Shown here: piece after piece, positions 8,632-17,833 of the stretch
Layout: each line of letters opens with the position of its first letter
How positions within the stretch are numbered: the first letter of the stretch is position 1
Origin: Pantoea cypripedii
GTDB taxonomy: Bacteria > Pseudomonadota > Gammaproteobacteria > Enterobacterales > Enterobacteriaceae
NCBI RefSeq assembly: GCF_011395035.1
Contig: NZ_CP024768.1
Coordinates: 3,013,286 to 3,077,285, forward strand
Direction of reading: 5' to 3'
DNA: 64,000 nt
Position numbers and translations under genes: made by a program
Notes under the pieces: generated by a model
Seen by the model: only the letters and a program-made list of their open reading frames with translations
Database searches by the model: none
Told to the model about the DNA's origin: nothing

Positions 8632-9771
8632 TCAGGCATCTGCCGATTGCAACGTGGCGCGGAACCCAAGTTGATTAAGCATGTCAGCCGCGGCAGCATC
8701 ATCGCAAATCACCTGCAACGACGACCATTCACGACGTTCTTCATATTGCTTACGCAGGCGGTCAAACTCGCCCGGCTGCGCCGCCACTTTACGCAGAGGG
8801 GCATCATCGCGGCGCACATCATACACCAGGTGCACCAGACGTTTCAGCACCGGCTGATCCAGCTTGCCGTGTAAGCGAATGCTGCCAAATTCCGGGGCGG
8901 GCAGCAGGCTTTCCAGCGGCACCTGCTGCGGCTGGCCGAGAAACTCGCACCAGGCTTCAAACACCTGGGTGGTGCCGCGCGCCTTGCCTTCAAGGGTGTA
9001 ACCCGCGATATGCGCAGTGGCAATGTCCACTTTATCCAGCAGTTCCAGCGACAGCTCGGGTTCCGGCTCCCACACATCCAGCACCACGCTGAGATCCTGG
9101 CGCATGTTCAGCACTGCCAGCAGCGCGGCGTTATCCACCACCGGACCACGGCAGGCGTTGATCAGAATGGTATTGGGCCGCAGCGCCATCAGCAGCGCCG
9201 CATCGGCCAGATGCCAGCTTTTATATGGGCCATCTTTAAATAACGGCGTATGGAAGGTGAGAATATCGGCCTGCGCCACCAGTTCATCCAGCGAGTGGAA
9301 ATCCTCTGCATCACCACGATCGGCACGCGGCGGATCGCTCAACAGAGTTTTCACGCCCCAGGCCTGCAAGCGTTTTTGCAGACGCCCACCGACATTGCCC
9401 ACGCCAACAATCCCTACGGTACGGTCACGCAGGTTAAAACCATCGCGCTCCGCCAGCAGCAGCAGCGAAGAGAAAACATATTCCACCACCGCAATGGCAT
9501 TGCAGCCCGGTGCTGCGGAGAAGGCGATGCCCGCTTCCGCCAGCGAGGTCTCATCGATATGGTCAGTGCCCGCTGTTGCGGTGCCGACAAATTTCACCGG
9601 CGTACCGGCCAGCAACGCCGCGTTAACTTTGGTCACCGATCGCACCATCAGCCCGCTGGCGTCAGCGAGCTCAGCTTCCGGTAAGGGACGTCCCGGTACC
9701 GCCAGCACCTCACCGGTGCGGCTAAAGAGTTCACGGGCATACGGCATGTTTTCATCGACGAGAATTTTCAC
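8632..9771 (-). CDS. pdxB: Erythronate-4-phosphate dehydrogenase PdxB
   Basis: Second step of the DXP-dependent pyridoxal phosphate pathway: oxidises 4-phosphoerythronate. The 2-hydroxyacid dehydrogenase fold shows the NAD-binding motif GIVGVGNVGGRLQKRL near residue 120, the substrate and catalytic residues in ILINACRGPVVDN, and the histidine in IATAHIAGYTLEGKARGT. Two adjacent GTG codons (9772-9774 and 9769-9771) could start it. The second aligns with E. coli and is spaced 8 nt from AGGA; the first would add one residue. In E. coli flk follows directly, but here about 7 kb of other genes intervene. Confidence 0.96.
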   Translation of the reverse strand: MKILVDENMPYARELFSRTGEVLAVPGRPLPEAELADASGLMVRSVTKVNAALLAGTPVKFVGTATAGTDHIDETSLAEAGIAFSAAPGCNAIAVVEYVFSSLLLLAERDGFNLRDRTVGIVGVGNVGGRLQKRLQAWGVKTLLSDPPRADRGDAEDFHSLDELVAQADILTFHTPLFKDGPYKSWHLADAALLMALRPNTILINACRGPVVDNAALLAVLNMRQDLSVVLDVWEPEPELSLELLDKVDIATAHIAGYTLEGKARGTTQVFEAWCEFLGQPQQVPLESLLPAPEFGSIRLHGKLDQPVLKRLVHLVYDVRRDDAPLRKVAAQPGEFDRLRKQYEERREWSSLQVICDDAAAADMLNQLGFRATLQSADA

Positions 9772-9823
9772 CACGGCAGTCCTGTAAATTCGAAAGGCCC
9801 ATATTCTGGCACAAAGCCTTTGA

Positions 9824-10603
9824 TTAACCTAACCGGCTGCGATAGCGATCCGGTGTGGTCCCCGCCTGGTGCTGAAACATCACAATCAGCGCCGAAGCAG
9901 AGCTGTAGCCCAGCTCAAAAGCTATCGCCTGGACACTCATCCCTTGCTCCAGCAAGGTAATCGCGCGCAAAAAGCGCAGGCGTTGTCGCCACTCGCTGAA
10001 GGACATATTCAGTTGCTGCTGACAACGCCGCGCCAGCGTACGCTCGGTGGTAAACACCCGCTTAGCCCATTGTGCCAGCGTGGTGTTATCGCCGGGGTGT
10101 GCCTGTAAGGCGTGCAGAATCGGTGCAAGAAATTTGTCGTCCGAGGTAGGCAGGTAACTTTTATGTAATGGTGCGAGGCGCAGCCGGTCACACAGCACCT
10201 CGCACAGTCGCCAGTCTGCGTCACTGCGCGGTTGCTCCAGGTTGCGTTGGGCAAATTCATCCATAATGGCATGAACGATAGCATCCGCATTCAGCAGGCA
10301 GGCTTGCGGCGGCAAACCCAGGCAAAGATCGGCGGCAATGTTGAAGGTGCGAAACTGCGCCTGACGGTGGTTATAGCTGCTGTGGCGCTGGCCGGGTGGG
10401 ATCCAGATCGGCATATCGGCGGGTGTCAGCAGGCGCTCCCCTTCCACCTCCATCTCCAGCACATGGCTTTTGACGAAAATCAGCTGCCCCCAGGCGTGGG
10501 CGTGGGGCAGATATTCGGTTTTCGCATTGGCCTGCTCGAAGCGGATAAAGTAGCGCAGTTGTGAGGCATCGAGCGGCGGCTGATATTCAACCTGTAAACT
10601 CAT
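9824..10603 (-). CDS. AraC-family transcriptional regulator with cupin sensor domain
   Basis: Regulator of 259 aa. The N-terminal half (about residues 25-100) is a cupin-type effector domain with histidines (PHAHAWGQL, PPGQRHSS). The C-terminal AraC domain (about 160-257) shows two helix-turn-helix units: TLAQWAKRVFTTERTLARR and the signature region SVQAIAFELGYSSASALIVMFQHQAGTTPDRYR. It resembles the NimR-like group of single-exporter regulators. It is divergent from the EamA exporter 95 bp away, which is its likely target. The ligand is unknown. Confidence 0.88.
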   Translation of the reverse strand: MSLQVEYQPPLDASQLRYFIRFEQANAKTEYLPHAHAWGQLIFVKSHVLEMEVEGERLLTPADMPIWIPPGQRHSSYNHRQAQFRTFNIAADLCLGLPPQACLLNADAIVHAIMDEFAQRNLEQPRSDADWRLCEVLCDRLRLAPLHKSYLPTSDDKFLAPILHALQAHPGDNTTLAQWAKRVFTTERTLARRCQQQLNMSFSEWRQRLRFLRAITLLEQGMSVQAIAFELGYSSASALIVMFQHQAGTTPDRYRSRLG

Positions 10604-10698
10604 TCTGTCCGGTCATTAATGATTTTTGTCCGATTTTAGTTATCTGTCTTAAACCGGTCAAATGTAAACTTTTCGCGTTTACTTTCTGGAGCCGTACG

Positions 10699-11604
10699 AT
10701 GAATTTTCTCTTTCCGCTGGTGGCGGTGCTGATCTGGTCGATCAATACCATCGTCAGCAAACTCTCTGCCGGAAGCATCGATCCTGCCGCCATCTCCTTT
10801 TATCGCTGGGTCCTGGCGTTGGTGGTGTTGACGCCGTTTGTGCTGCCCGGCGTCTGGCGTCATCGTCGGCAAATCATCGCCAGTAGCGGACGCCTGCTGA
10901 TCCTCGGCCTGCTCGGTATGGTGCTGTATCAAAGCCTTGCCTATTACGCGGCGCATAGCGTGTCGGCGGTGATGATGGGCATCCTCGGGGCCACCATTCC
11001 CCTGCTGACAATCCTGCTCAGCCTGGTGGTGTTACGTCTGGCCCCGACGCGCGGAATTTTAATTGGCGGATTGCTGTCGTTTGCCGGTCTGGTATGGCTG
11101 GTCAGCGCAGGTAACCCGGCACAGCTGCTGCATCAACGTCTCGGCAATGGTGAACTGATGATGCTGGCCGCTTCAGCCTCCTACGCGTTGTACGGCGTGC
11201 TGACCAAACGCCTGGCCATCCCGTTGCCGACCTGGCAAAGTTTATATGTGCAGATTTTCTTTGGCGTGCTGTTGCTGCTGCCCGGCTTTCTGCGCACGCC
11301 GGATGTCTCGCTCAACGCGCACAATATCCCGCTGGTGCTGTTTGCCGGGCTATTCGCCTCAATCATCGCCCCGTTCCTGTGGATCCTCGGCGTGCAGCGC
11401 CTCGGAGCCAGTACCACCAGCATCTTTATGAATTTTGTCCCGGCCTTTACCGCCGTGATTGCGATACTGTTCCTGCATGAACAATTGCATGGTTACCACT
11501 GGATTGGCGGTGGTATGACGCTGCTGGGGGTGATTCTGGCGCAGCGGCTGCGTACTCCGTTGCGTCGTAGCCGCGCTGCCACGCCGCCCGTCAGCGAAAG
11601 TTGA
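10699..11604 (+). CDS. EamA/DMT-family transporter
   Basis: Ten-helix drug/metabolite transporter of 301 aa made of two EamA repeats, for example residues 3-135 and 150-290 (FPLVAVLIWSINTIVSK; GELMMLAASASYALYGVLTK). Start chosen at 10699 because TCTGGAG precedes it and the first helix follows at once; an upstream in-frame codon at 10561 would run through the regulator's promoter. Divergent from the AraC-type regulator, so probably induced by its effector. The substrate cannot be read from sequence. The 3' end overlaps convergent tctE by 14 bp. Confidence 0.9.
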   Translation: MNFLFPLVAVLIWSINTIVSKLSAGSIDPAAISFYRWVLALVVLTPFVLPGVWRHRRQIIASSGRLLILGLLGMVLYQSLAYYAAHSVSAVMMGILGATIPLLTILLSLVVLRLAPTRGILIGGLLSFAGLVWLVSAGNPAQLLHQRLGNGELMMLAASASYALYGVLTKRLAIPLPTWQSLYVQIFFGVLLLLPGFLRTPDVSLNAHNIPLVLFAGLFASIIAPFLWILGVQRLGASTTSIFMNFVPAFTAVIAILFLHEQLHGYHWIGGGMTLLGVILAQRLRTPLRRSRAATPPVSES

Positions 11605-12970
11605 TCGTCACCCGTAGCCCGCCCAGTTGTGGGCTGCGGTCCAGCTTTAACTCTGCGCCATGCCAGGCGCAAATATCTTTTACCAGCGCCAGGCCGATAC
11701 CCGCACCGGGTTGTTGTTGGCCGTTATCCAGCCGCGCGAAGGGTTGCAGCGCCTGCTGCTGCTGGGCATCGTCAATCCCCGGCCCGCTATCCTCAATTTC
11801 CATCATCCCGGACCCGATGCGTGCCGTCACGGTGCCGTGCGCCGGGGTGTATTTGATGGCATTATCCAGCAGGTTGCTGCATAACTCCGCCATCAGCAGC
11901 GCATCACCCTGTACCTGACATTGGCTATCCCCTTCGTAACCGAGGTCGATGTGCTTGTGGCGCGCCGCCGCATAACCACTGAAACACGCCTGCTGCACGA
12001 TGGCAGCCAGATCGACACGCTCCAGCGGTTTATCTTCACCGTGGCGGGCTTTGATCTGCGCCAGCTGCAACAAACGATCGGTGAGATGTACGGTGTCGTC
12101 CAGGGTGTGGCGCATTCCCTGCAAACTCTCACGCCATTGCCGTGGATCGTCGCTGTTCAGTGCCACACCCAGCTGGGTTTTCAGAATGGTGAGTGGCGTG
12201 CGCAGTTGATGAGAAACATCGGCGCTAAAACGTTCCTGACGTGCCAGCAGGCCGCGCAACCGTTCCAGATGGCGGTTGAACGCGATAATCAACGGCTGTA
12301 ATTCAGGCCAGGGCAGCACCGACGGCAAAGGTTGCAGCTCCCCTGGCGCACGGCGCAGAACGATGCGTGACAAACGCCGCAGTGGACGCAGCACCTTGCG
12401 CAGCAACAACCCTGCCAGAATCAGGGTGATCAACACCAGAATGCTTTGGCTGATCAGTGCGGTACGTAATAATCCCTCGGCAAAGGCGTGGCGCGAATTA
12501 AGGGTTTCCGCCACCAGTACCAGCGCCATGCCCTCTACTCCCTCCTCACTGATCGGTTGCCACAGGGCAACTACCCGAATAGGCTGCTGGCGATAATGGG
12601 CATCGTAGAAATGGACCAGTGCCGGAAACAGCGTGGAGAGCGGCGCATTGCGTGGCAGCGGCGGTAGATCTTCGTATCCTGACAACGTCTGCCCTTCTGG
12701 CGAGATCACCTGATAGAAAAGTTGATCGTTCATATTGCGTTCAAAACTGTCGAGCACCACCCAGGGAACATCCACCTGCAATTGTCGCTGCCGCACCACC
12801 AGCCGCTCGGCCACGGTTCGCGCGGAAGCGACCAGCGAACGATCATAAGCCTGGTTCGCCGCCTGAAGTGCGCTGTAATAATGGGTGTATACCGATAATC
12901 CCCACAGCAGCAGCAGCGGTACACCCAGCCATGCCAGCAACTCGCCGCGTAGCGAACGAATCAGCCGCAT
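11591..12970 (-). CDS. tctE: Sensor histidine kinase TctE
   Basis: Membrane kinase of 459 aa, partner of TctD. Two transmembrane segments (about residues 11-28 and 170-190) flank a periplasmic sensor domain. The dimerisation box SADVSHQLRTPLTILK carries phospho-acceptor His254. The ATPase part has the N box LLDNAIKYTP, DSGPGID and GIGLALV. Start taken at the ATG at 12970, overlapping the tctD stop by 10 nt; a GTG at 12979 would add three residues. It should sense external tricarboxylates and control the divergent tctCBA genes. Confidence 0.9.
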   Translation of the reverse strand: MRLIRSLRGELLAWLGVPLLLLWGLSVYTHYYSALQAANQAYDRSLVASARTVAERLVVRQRQLQVDVPWVVLDSFERNMNDQLFYQVISPEGQTLSGYEDLPPLPRNAPLSTLFPALVHFYDAHYRQQPIRVVALWQPISEEGVEGMALVLVAETLNSRHAFAEGLLRTALISQSILVLITLILAGLLLRKVLRPLRRLSRIVLRRAPGELQPLPSVLPWPELQPLIIAFNRHLERLRGLLARQERFSADVSHQLRTPLTILKTQLGVALNSDDPRQWRESLQGMRHTLDDTVHLTDRLLQLAQIKARHGEDKPLERVDLAAIVQQACFSGYAAARHKHIDLGYEGDSQCQVQGDALLMAELCSNLLDNAIKYTPAHGTVTARIGSGMMEIEDSGPGIDDAQQQQALQPFARLDNGQQQPGAGIGLALVKDICAWHGAELKLDRSPQLGGLRVTINFR

Positions 12971-13632
12971 GGCTGGCACTCAAGGCTGTAGCCCAACCCG
13001 CGCAACGTGATAATCGCCACATCGCTACCCGCCAGTTTTTTGCGTACCCGATGAACATATAACTCGATGCTTTCAGGGCTGGCTTCATCCCGCAGGGAGA
13101 AGGTTTGTTCATAAAGATGCTGGCGCGACACCGGGTGGCCTGGACGCCGCATCAGGGTGGTCAGCACGCTGGCTTCACGCGGGGTCAGACGTAATGGTTG
13201 ACGATTCAGCAGAAAACAGCCTTCGTTGTCGAGTTCCAGCTGGCCAATCACCTGCGATTGCGGTGTTTGCCCGTGGCTGCGGCGCAGCAAGGCGCGCAGC
13301 CGGGCTTCCAGCTCATCCAGCTCGAAGGGTTTAGTGAGATAATCATCGGCCCCGGCGTTCAATCCCTGCACCCGCTGTGCCAGCGCGTTGCGCGCCGTCA
13401 GCAACAATACCGGAACCTTCAGCCCACGTCGGCGCAGCCGTGCCAGCACCTCAAGGCCATTCATGCGCGGCAGCGTCACGTCCAGTACCACCAGGGCATA
13501 TTCTTCGCTTTGCAGTACATGGTCGGCGGCGACACCGTCGGCAACCCAGTCCACCGCAAATCCTTTTTGCGTCAGCGCTTTTTGCAGCCAGCTCGCCAGC
13601 TCGGTTGTGTCTTCTACCAGTAAGAGACGCAT
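12961..13632 (-). CDS. tctD: Response regulator TctD (OmpR family)
   Basis: Response regulator of 223 aa. The receiver domain has acidic ED at residues 7-8, phospho-acceptor Asp51 (LVVLDVTLP), Thr in LLLTARNA and Lys in YLTKPFELDEL. The C-terminal winged-helix domain (about 125-220) is of OmpR type (LRLTPREASVLTTLM, ELYVHRVRKKL). The start at 13632 has AGGG six bases upstream and gives MRLLLVEDT; an upstream in-frame start would add five residues. In Salmonella TctDE activates the tct transporter in response to tricarboxylates. Confidence 0.92.
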   Translation of the reverse strand: MRLLLVEDTTELASWLQKALTQKGFAVDWVADGVAADHVLQSEEYALVVLDVTLPRMNGLEVLARLRRRGLKVPVLLLTARNALAQRVQGLNAGADDYLTKPFELDELEARLRALLRRSHGQTPQSQVIGQLELDNEGCFLLNRQPLRLTPREASVLTTLMRRPGHPVSRQHLYEQTFSLRDEASPESIELYVHRVRKKLAGSDVAIITLRGLGYSLECQPCG

Positions 13633-13653
13633 ATCACACCCTGCCATTTTCCC

Positions 13654-13682
13654 TGAAAAGTGAAAGGTAAATGAAAGGTTTC
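13654..13682 (+). promoter_or_regulatory. Candidate TctD operator: direct TGAAAGG repeats
   Basis: Within the tctD-tctC divergent spacer, TGAAAGG occurs at 13661-13667 and again at 13672-13678, exactly 11 bp apart. A related TGAAAAG lies at 13654-13660. OmpR-family regulators typically bind tandem half-sites at one helical turn. The repeats lie just upstream of tctD and about 75-100 bp from tctC. Confidence 0.5.
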
Positions 13683-13752
13683 CACATTAACAATCCATTA
13701 ACCCCGAATGTTCGGCGGCAATCACACTCTGGAATCATCAATGGAGCGACAA

Positions 13753-14730
13753 ATGAAAAACAACATTCGCACCGTCCTCGCCACCACCCTATTGGCTATG
13801 TCGGTTTCCTCCGCGTTCGCGGCGGCACCAGAACGCACTGAATGTATCGCCCCGGCAAAACCGGGCGGCGGTTTTGATCTCACCTGTAAGTTGTTGCAGG
13901 TCTCGATGCAGGAAACCGGACAAATCACCACCCCAATGCGCGTTACCTATATGCCCGGCGGCGTTGGTGCAGTGGCGTATAACGCCATCATTGCGCAGCG
14001 TCCGGCGGAAGCCGGGACGGTGGTGGCCTATTCCGGCGGGTCATTGCTCAATCTTTCCCAGGGCAAGTTTGGTCGCTATACCGTGGATGATGTGAAGTGG
14101 CTGGCGGCAATCGGTACGGATTACGGCATGGTCGCGGTACGCAATGATGCGCCGTGGCAAAACCTCGGCGAGCTGATGGAGGCGATGAAAAAAGATCCCA
14201 CCAAAGTGGTGGTGGGTGCGGGTGCGTCAATCGGCAGCCAGGACTGGATGAAGACCGCGCTGCTGGCGCGCGAGGGCGGTATCGATCCCCGCAAAATGCG
14301 GTACGTCGCCTTTGAAGGCGGCGGTGAACCTGTCACTGCACTGCTCGGCAACCATATCCAGGTTGTCTCGGGAGATATGAGTGAAATGGTGCCTCATCTG
14401 CAAAGTGGCAAGTTACGCGTGCTGGCCGTGATGGCCGATCAGCGTCTGCCGGGTGAACTGGCGCAGGTCCCCACCGCCAAAGAGCAAGGTTTTAACGTCA
14501 GCTGGCCGATCATTCGTGGCTATTATCTTGGCCCGAAAGTGAGTGATGCCGACTACCAATGGTGGGAAGCGGCGTTTAAAAAGCTGGTCACGACGAAAGA
14601 ATTCCAGCAGCAGCGCGATATGCGCGGCCTGTTCGAATTCAACCTGTTCGGCAGCGAGCTGGATAGCTATGTGAAGAAGCAAGTGGCTGACTACCGCGAG
14701 CAGGCTAAATCTTTCGGTCTGGCGAAATAA
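13753..14730 (+). CDS. tctC: Tricarboxylate-binding periplasmic protein TctC
   Basis: Periplasmic solute receptor of the tripartite tricarboxylate transporter family, 325 aa. A signal peptide is visible with probable cleavage after SAFA near residue 23. The mature start ERTECIAPAKPGGGFDLTCKL and the motif YMPGGVGAVAYN closely match Salmonella TctC, which binds citrate and related acids. Start chosen at 13753 with GGAG 11 nt upstream. First gene of tctCBA, divergent from tctDE. Confidence 0.94.
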   Translation: MKNNIRTVLATTLLAMSVSSAFAAAPERTECIAPAKPGGGFDLTCKLLQVSMQETGQITTPMRVTYMPGGVGAVAYNAIIAQRPAEAGTVVAYSGGSLLNLSQGKFGRYTVDDVKWLAAIGTDYGMVAVRNDAPWQNLGELMEAMKKDPTKVVVGAGASIGSQDWMKTALLAREGGIDPRKMRYVAFEGGGEPVTALLGNHIQVVSGDMSEMVPHLQSGKLRVLAVMADQRLPGELAQVPTAKEQGFNVSWPIIRGYYLGPKVSDADYQWWEAAFKKLVTTKEFQQQRDMRGLFEFNLFGSELDSYVKKQVADYREQAKSFGLAK

Positions 14731-14741
14731 CGGAGGCGATG

Positions 14742-15173
14742 ATGAGCGATCGTATTTTCGCCGCCATCTGGCTGGCGCTTTGTATCGCCGGATTATTTAT
14801 CGCCTGGCAAATTCAAAGCGAATACAGCTATGAACCGGTTGGACCCCGTCCTTTTCCGATGATGCTGCTGGGGCTGATGGCGGTATGTGCGTTACTGATG
14901 TTGCTGCGTAAGCCCGATAACGTGCAATGGCCGGCGCCTGCCACGCTGAAGAAGTTACTGATGCTTAGCGTGATGCTGATGCTGTACGGCTGGTTCTTTG
15001 AACGCCTTGGCTTTGCCTTGTGCACCACACTGCTGACCTTCGGCATTGGCCTGCTGTTTGGCGCACGCTGGTGGGCGGCGGTAATTTCCGGCGGCGTGAT
15101 GGGGATTGCGTTGTTTTACGCCTTTGATCATCTGCTGGATGTCACGCTGCCGCTCGGCAGCTGGTTCAGTTAA
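14742..15173 (+). CDS. tctB: Tricarboxylate transporter small membrane subunit TctB
   Basis: Small integral membrane subunit of the TctCBA importer, 143 aa. Four hydrophobic segments are visible (about residues 5-22, 38-54, 75-108 and 115-135). GGAGG at 14732-14736 favours the second of two tandem ATGs (14739 and 14742). It lies 11 bp downstream of tctC and 12 bp upstream of tctA. TctB proteins diverge quickly, so identity rests mainly on context and topology. Confidence 0.92.
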   Translation: MSDRIFAAIWLALCIAGLFIAWQIQSEYSYEPVGPRPFPMMLLGLMAVCALLMLLRKPDNVQWPAPATLKKLLMLSVMLMLYGWFFERLGFALCTTLLTFGIGLLFGARWWAAVISGGVMGIALFYAFDHLLDVTLPLGSWFS

Positions 15174-15185
15174 CGGGAGATTATG

Positions 15186-16694
15186 ATGGATACCTGGTCC
15201 TTTTTGATGCAGGGTTTCGCCGTCGCCATGACGCCGGAAAACCTGATGATCGCCCTGATCGGTTGCTTTATTGGCACCATTGTCGGGCTGTTGCCCGGCC
15301 TTGGACCGATTAACGGCGTAGCGATTTTGATGCCGCTGGCGTTTGCGCTGCACCTGCCGGCAGAGTCGGCACTGATCCTGCTGGCGACCGTCTATATCGG
15401 CTGCGAATACGGCGGGCGCATCTCCTCAATTTTGCTCAATGTGCCGGGCGATGCCGGGGCGATTATGACCGCGCTTGACGGCTACCCGATGGCGCAGCAG
15501 GGTAAAGCGGGGGTGGCGCTCTCCATCTCTGCGGTCAGTTCCTTCGTCGGGTCCACCATCGCCATCATCGGCATTATTTTGTTCGCGCCGCTGCTGGCTA
15601 ACTGGTCACTGGCGTTTGGTCCGGCGGAATACTTTGCGCTGATGGTCTTCGCCATCGCCTGTCTCGGTAGCATGATGAGCCACAATCCGTTGAAGTCGTT
15701 TCTTGCGGCGCTGATAGGGCTGGGTATGGCGACGGTGGGCGTTGACGCCAATACCGGCGTGTATCGCTTTACCTTTGACAGCGTGCATCTCTCCGATGGC
15801 ATCCAGTTCGTGGTGGTGGTGATTGGGCTGTTCTCGGTCAGTGAGATTCTGCTGATGCTGGAATCCACCAGCAGCGGCCAGAAAATGGTACGTGCCAGTG
15901 GCCGAATGATGTTCAATATGAAAGAGGCGGCCATGTCGACCGGGGCGACGCTGCGCGCGTCCTTTATTGGCTTCTTTGTCGGCGTGCTGCCCGGTGCCGG
16001 TGCCACCATTGCCAGCGCCATCGCCTATATGAGCGAGAAGAAGATCAGCGGCAGCGATCAATTCGGTAAAGGCGATATTCGCGGTGTGGCTGCGCCGGAA
16101 GCGGCGAATAACGCCTCGGCCTGTGGCTCCTTCATTCCGATGCTGACGCTGGGCATTCCCGGTTCCGGCACCACGGCGGTGATGGTGGGTGCGCTGACGC
16201 TGTATAACATCACCCCCGGCCCGGCGATGTTTACCGAGCAGCCCGATATCGTCTGGGGATTAATTGCCGCGTTGTTGATCGGCAACGTCATGCTGCTGAT
16301 CATGAACATCCCGATGATCAATATTTTCGCCCGTATGCTGACCATTCCACTGTGGTTCCTGGTTCCGGCGATTGCGGCGATATCGGCGGTGGGCGTTTAC
16401 GCGGTGCACAGTACCACTTTTGATTTGCTGCTGATGGTGGGGTTGGGCATTTTCGGCTATATCCTGCGCAAGATGGATTTTCCGATGTCACCGCTGATCC
16501 TCGGCTTTGTGCTGGGCGAGATGCTGGAGCAGAACCTGCGCCGTGCCTTGTCAATCAGCAACGGCAACCTGCCAATCCTGTGGGAAAGCCTGATTTGCAA
16601 GGTATTGCTGGTGCTGGCGGTGTCAGTGCTGGTGGTGCCACCGTTGTGGAAACGGTGGCGACGCAAGCGCCTGAAGCTGGCCGAGGCAAAATAA
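15186..16694 (+). CDS. tctA: Tricarboxylate transporter large membrane subunit TctA
   Basis: Main permease of the TctCBA system, 502 aa with about 12 transmembrane helices. Conserved motifs are visible: GTIVGLLPGLGPINGVAIL near residue 36, YGGRISSILLNVPGDAGA, and GVLPGAGATIASAIAY. The sequence tracks Salmonella TctA through most of its length. Of tandem ATGs at 15183 and 15186, the second is better spaced from GGGAGA. Followed by a strong terminator that closes the operon. Confidence 0.96.
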   Translation: MDTWSFLMQGFAVAMTPENLMIALIGCFIGTIVGLLPGLGPINGVAILMPLAFALHLPAESALILLATVYIGCEYGGRISSILLNVPGDAGAIMTALDGYPMAQQGKAGVALSISAVSSFVGSTIAIIGIILFAPLLANWSLAFGPAEYFALMVFAIACLGSMMSHNPLKSFLAALIGLGMATVGVDANTGVYRFTFDSVHLSDGIQFVVVVIGLFSVSEILLMLESTSSGQKMVRASGRMMFNMKEAAMSTGATLRASFIGFFVGVLPGAGATIASAIAYMSEKKISGSDQFGKGDIRGVAAPEAANNASACGSFIPMLTLGIPGSGTTAVMVGALTLYNITPGPAMFTEQPDIVWGLIAALLIGNVMLLIMNIPMINIFARMLTIPLWFLVPAIAAISAVGVYAVHSTTFDLLLMVGLGIFGYILRKMDFPMSPLILGFVLGEMLEQNLRRALSISNGNLPILWESLICKVLLVLAVSVLVVPPLWKRWRRKRLKLAEAK

Positions 16695-16710
16695 TTTCCT
16701 GCTACCTGCT

Positions 16711-16737
16711 GCCCCCGTGGATTTCCCGGGGGCTTTT
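16711..16737 (+). terminator. Rho-independent terminator of tctCBA
   Basis: Stem GCCCCC (16711-16716) with GGGGGC (16728-16733), followed by TTTT. It lies 17 bp after the tctA stop and isolates the operon from flk. Confidence 0.85.
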
Positions 16738-16800
16738 GCTATCATATGGCCTCGTTTTTCCGGCGCACCCGGATCTGACTCGGTTTTCAAGGATTCCGCC

Positions 16801-17832
16801 ATGCAACCTCTCAGCGGTCCCGGTGTGCCCTCGGGCGATCGTTCCCCTCTTACCAACGCAGCTGGCTCTGCGCGCCCTGGCGGCCCGGCAGGCGAGCAGC
16901 CATTATCTCCTGCTCAGCGCACCACGCTGGAACGCCTGATCGTGCGTATTATGTCGCTCAGCACCCTGAAAGCGCCGGAACTGTGGGCTGGCGTGCGTCA
17001 TGAAGTTGGCGTGAAAAACGATGCTGAACTGCAATCGCGTCACTTTCCCGCTGCCGAGCAGCATCTCAATAGTCGCTTAACCCAGGTGCAGGACAGCCAC
17101 GCCACGCGTCAGTTGTTACAGCAATTGCTGGAGAAACTGCCGCTGGGTAATAACCGCCAGGCGGTGAGTGATTTTATCCGTCAGCAGTTTAACCAGACGG
17201 TACTGAGCGCATTGTCGCCAGACCAGCTGCGCCAGGTGCTGACCATGCTACAGAACGGCCAGATGGCGATTCCGCAGCCGCAGCAGACGCGTATCAGCGA
17301 TCGGTCTCTGTTGCCTGCCGAGCATCAGGCACTGAATCAGCAGGTGACGCGCCTCGCCGCCAGCACCGGTGAATCGCCGGTGAAAGTGCTGGCGGATGTC
17401 CTGAAGCTGGTTAACCTGAAAAGTGGCGATCCGATCCCATCACGCCATTTTCCGCTGTTAACCCAGTATTTACAGGTACGTCAGACGCTGAGCCAGCTCA
17501 GTTCACCCACGTTGCACACGCTGGAAAGCTCGCTGAAACAACCGCTGACATCCGCTGAGCAGCGTCTGCTGGAGGATTACAGCCAGCAGCGTTTCCAGGC
17601 CACGCCGCAGATGGTGCTGACCCCAGCGCAAACCCAGGATTTGCTCAACCTGTTGTTCAGCCGTCGTGCCGAAAAAAACCTCGAACAGCCGCTGTCCGCC
17701 AGCGAACTGCGGCCACAACCCATCTGGGCACCGATCTTCAATCAGTTACCGACGCCGCTGGCACAGCGTCCGGCGCTGACACTAAGCCTGGCGCTGGTGG
17801 TGTTTATTTTCCTGCTGTGGGTTTTCCTCTGA
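16801..17832 (+). CDS. flk: Flagellar regulator Flk
   Basis: Tail-anchored inner-membrane protein of 343 aa. In Salmonella and E. coli it is linked to flagellar assembly: it limits premature secretion of the anti-sigma factor FlgM while rings are incomplete. A proline/glycine-rich N-terminus MQPLSGPG is followed by a helical cytoplasmic region containing SRHFPAAEQHLNSRL and IPQPQQTR, also present in E. coli Flk. A single C-terminal transmembrane helix ends the protein with no tail. Start chosen at 16801 to match the E. coli N-terminus; an upstream frame from 16717 overlaps the terminator side. Confidence 0.93.
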   Translation: MQPLSGPGVPSGDRSPLTNAAGSARPGGPAGEQPLSPAQRTTLERLIVRIMSLSTLKAPELWAGVRHEVGVKNDAELQSRHFPAAEQHLNSRLTQVQDSHATRQLLQQLLEKLPLGNNRQAVSDFIRQQFNQTVLSALSPDQLRQVLTMLQNGQMAIPQPQQTRISDRSLLPAEHQALNQQVTRLAASTGESPVKVLADVLKLVNLKSGDPIPSRHFPLLTQYLQVRQTLSQLSSPTLHTLESSLKQPLTSAEQRLLEDYSQQRFQATPQMVLTPAQTQDLLNLLFSRRAEKNLEQPLSASELRPQPIWAPIFNQLPTPLAQRPALTLSLALVVFIFLLWVFL

Positions 17833-17833
17833 T

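Noticed and set aside
9017..9787. Plus-strand open frame of 256 codons opposite pdxB
   Set aside because: Serine-rich shadow of the pdxB coding strand, with no ribosome site or family resemblance.
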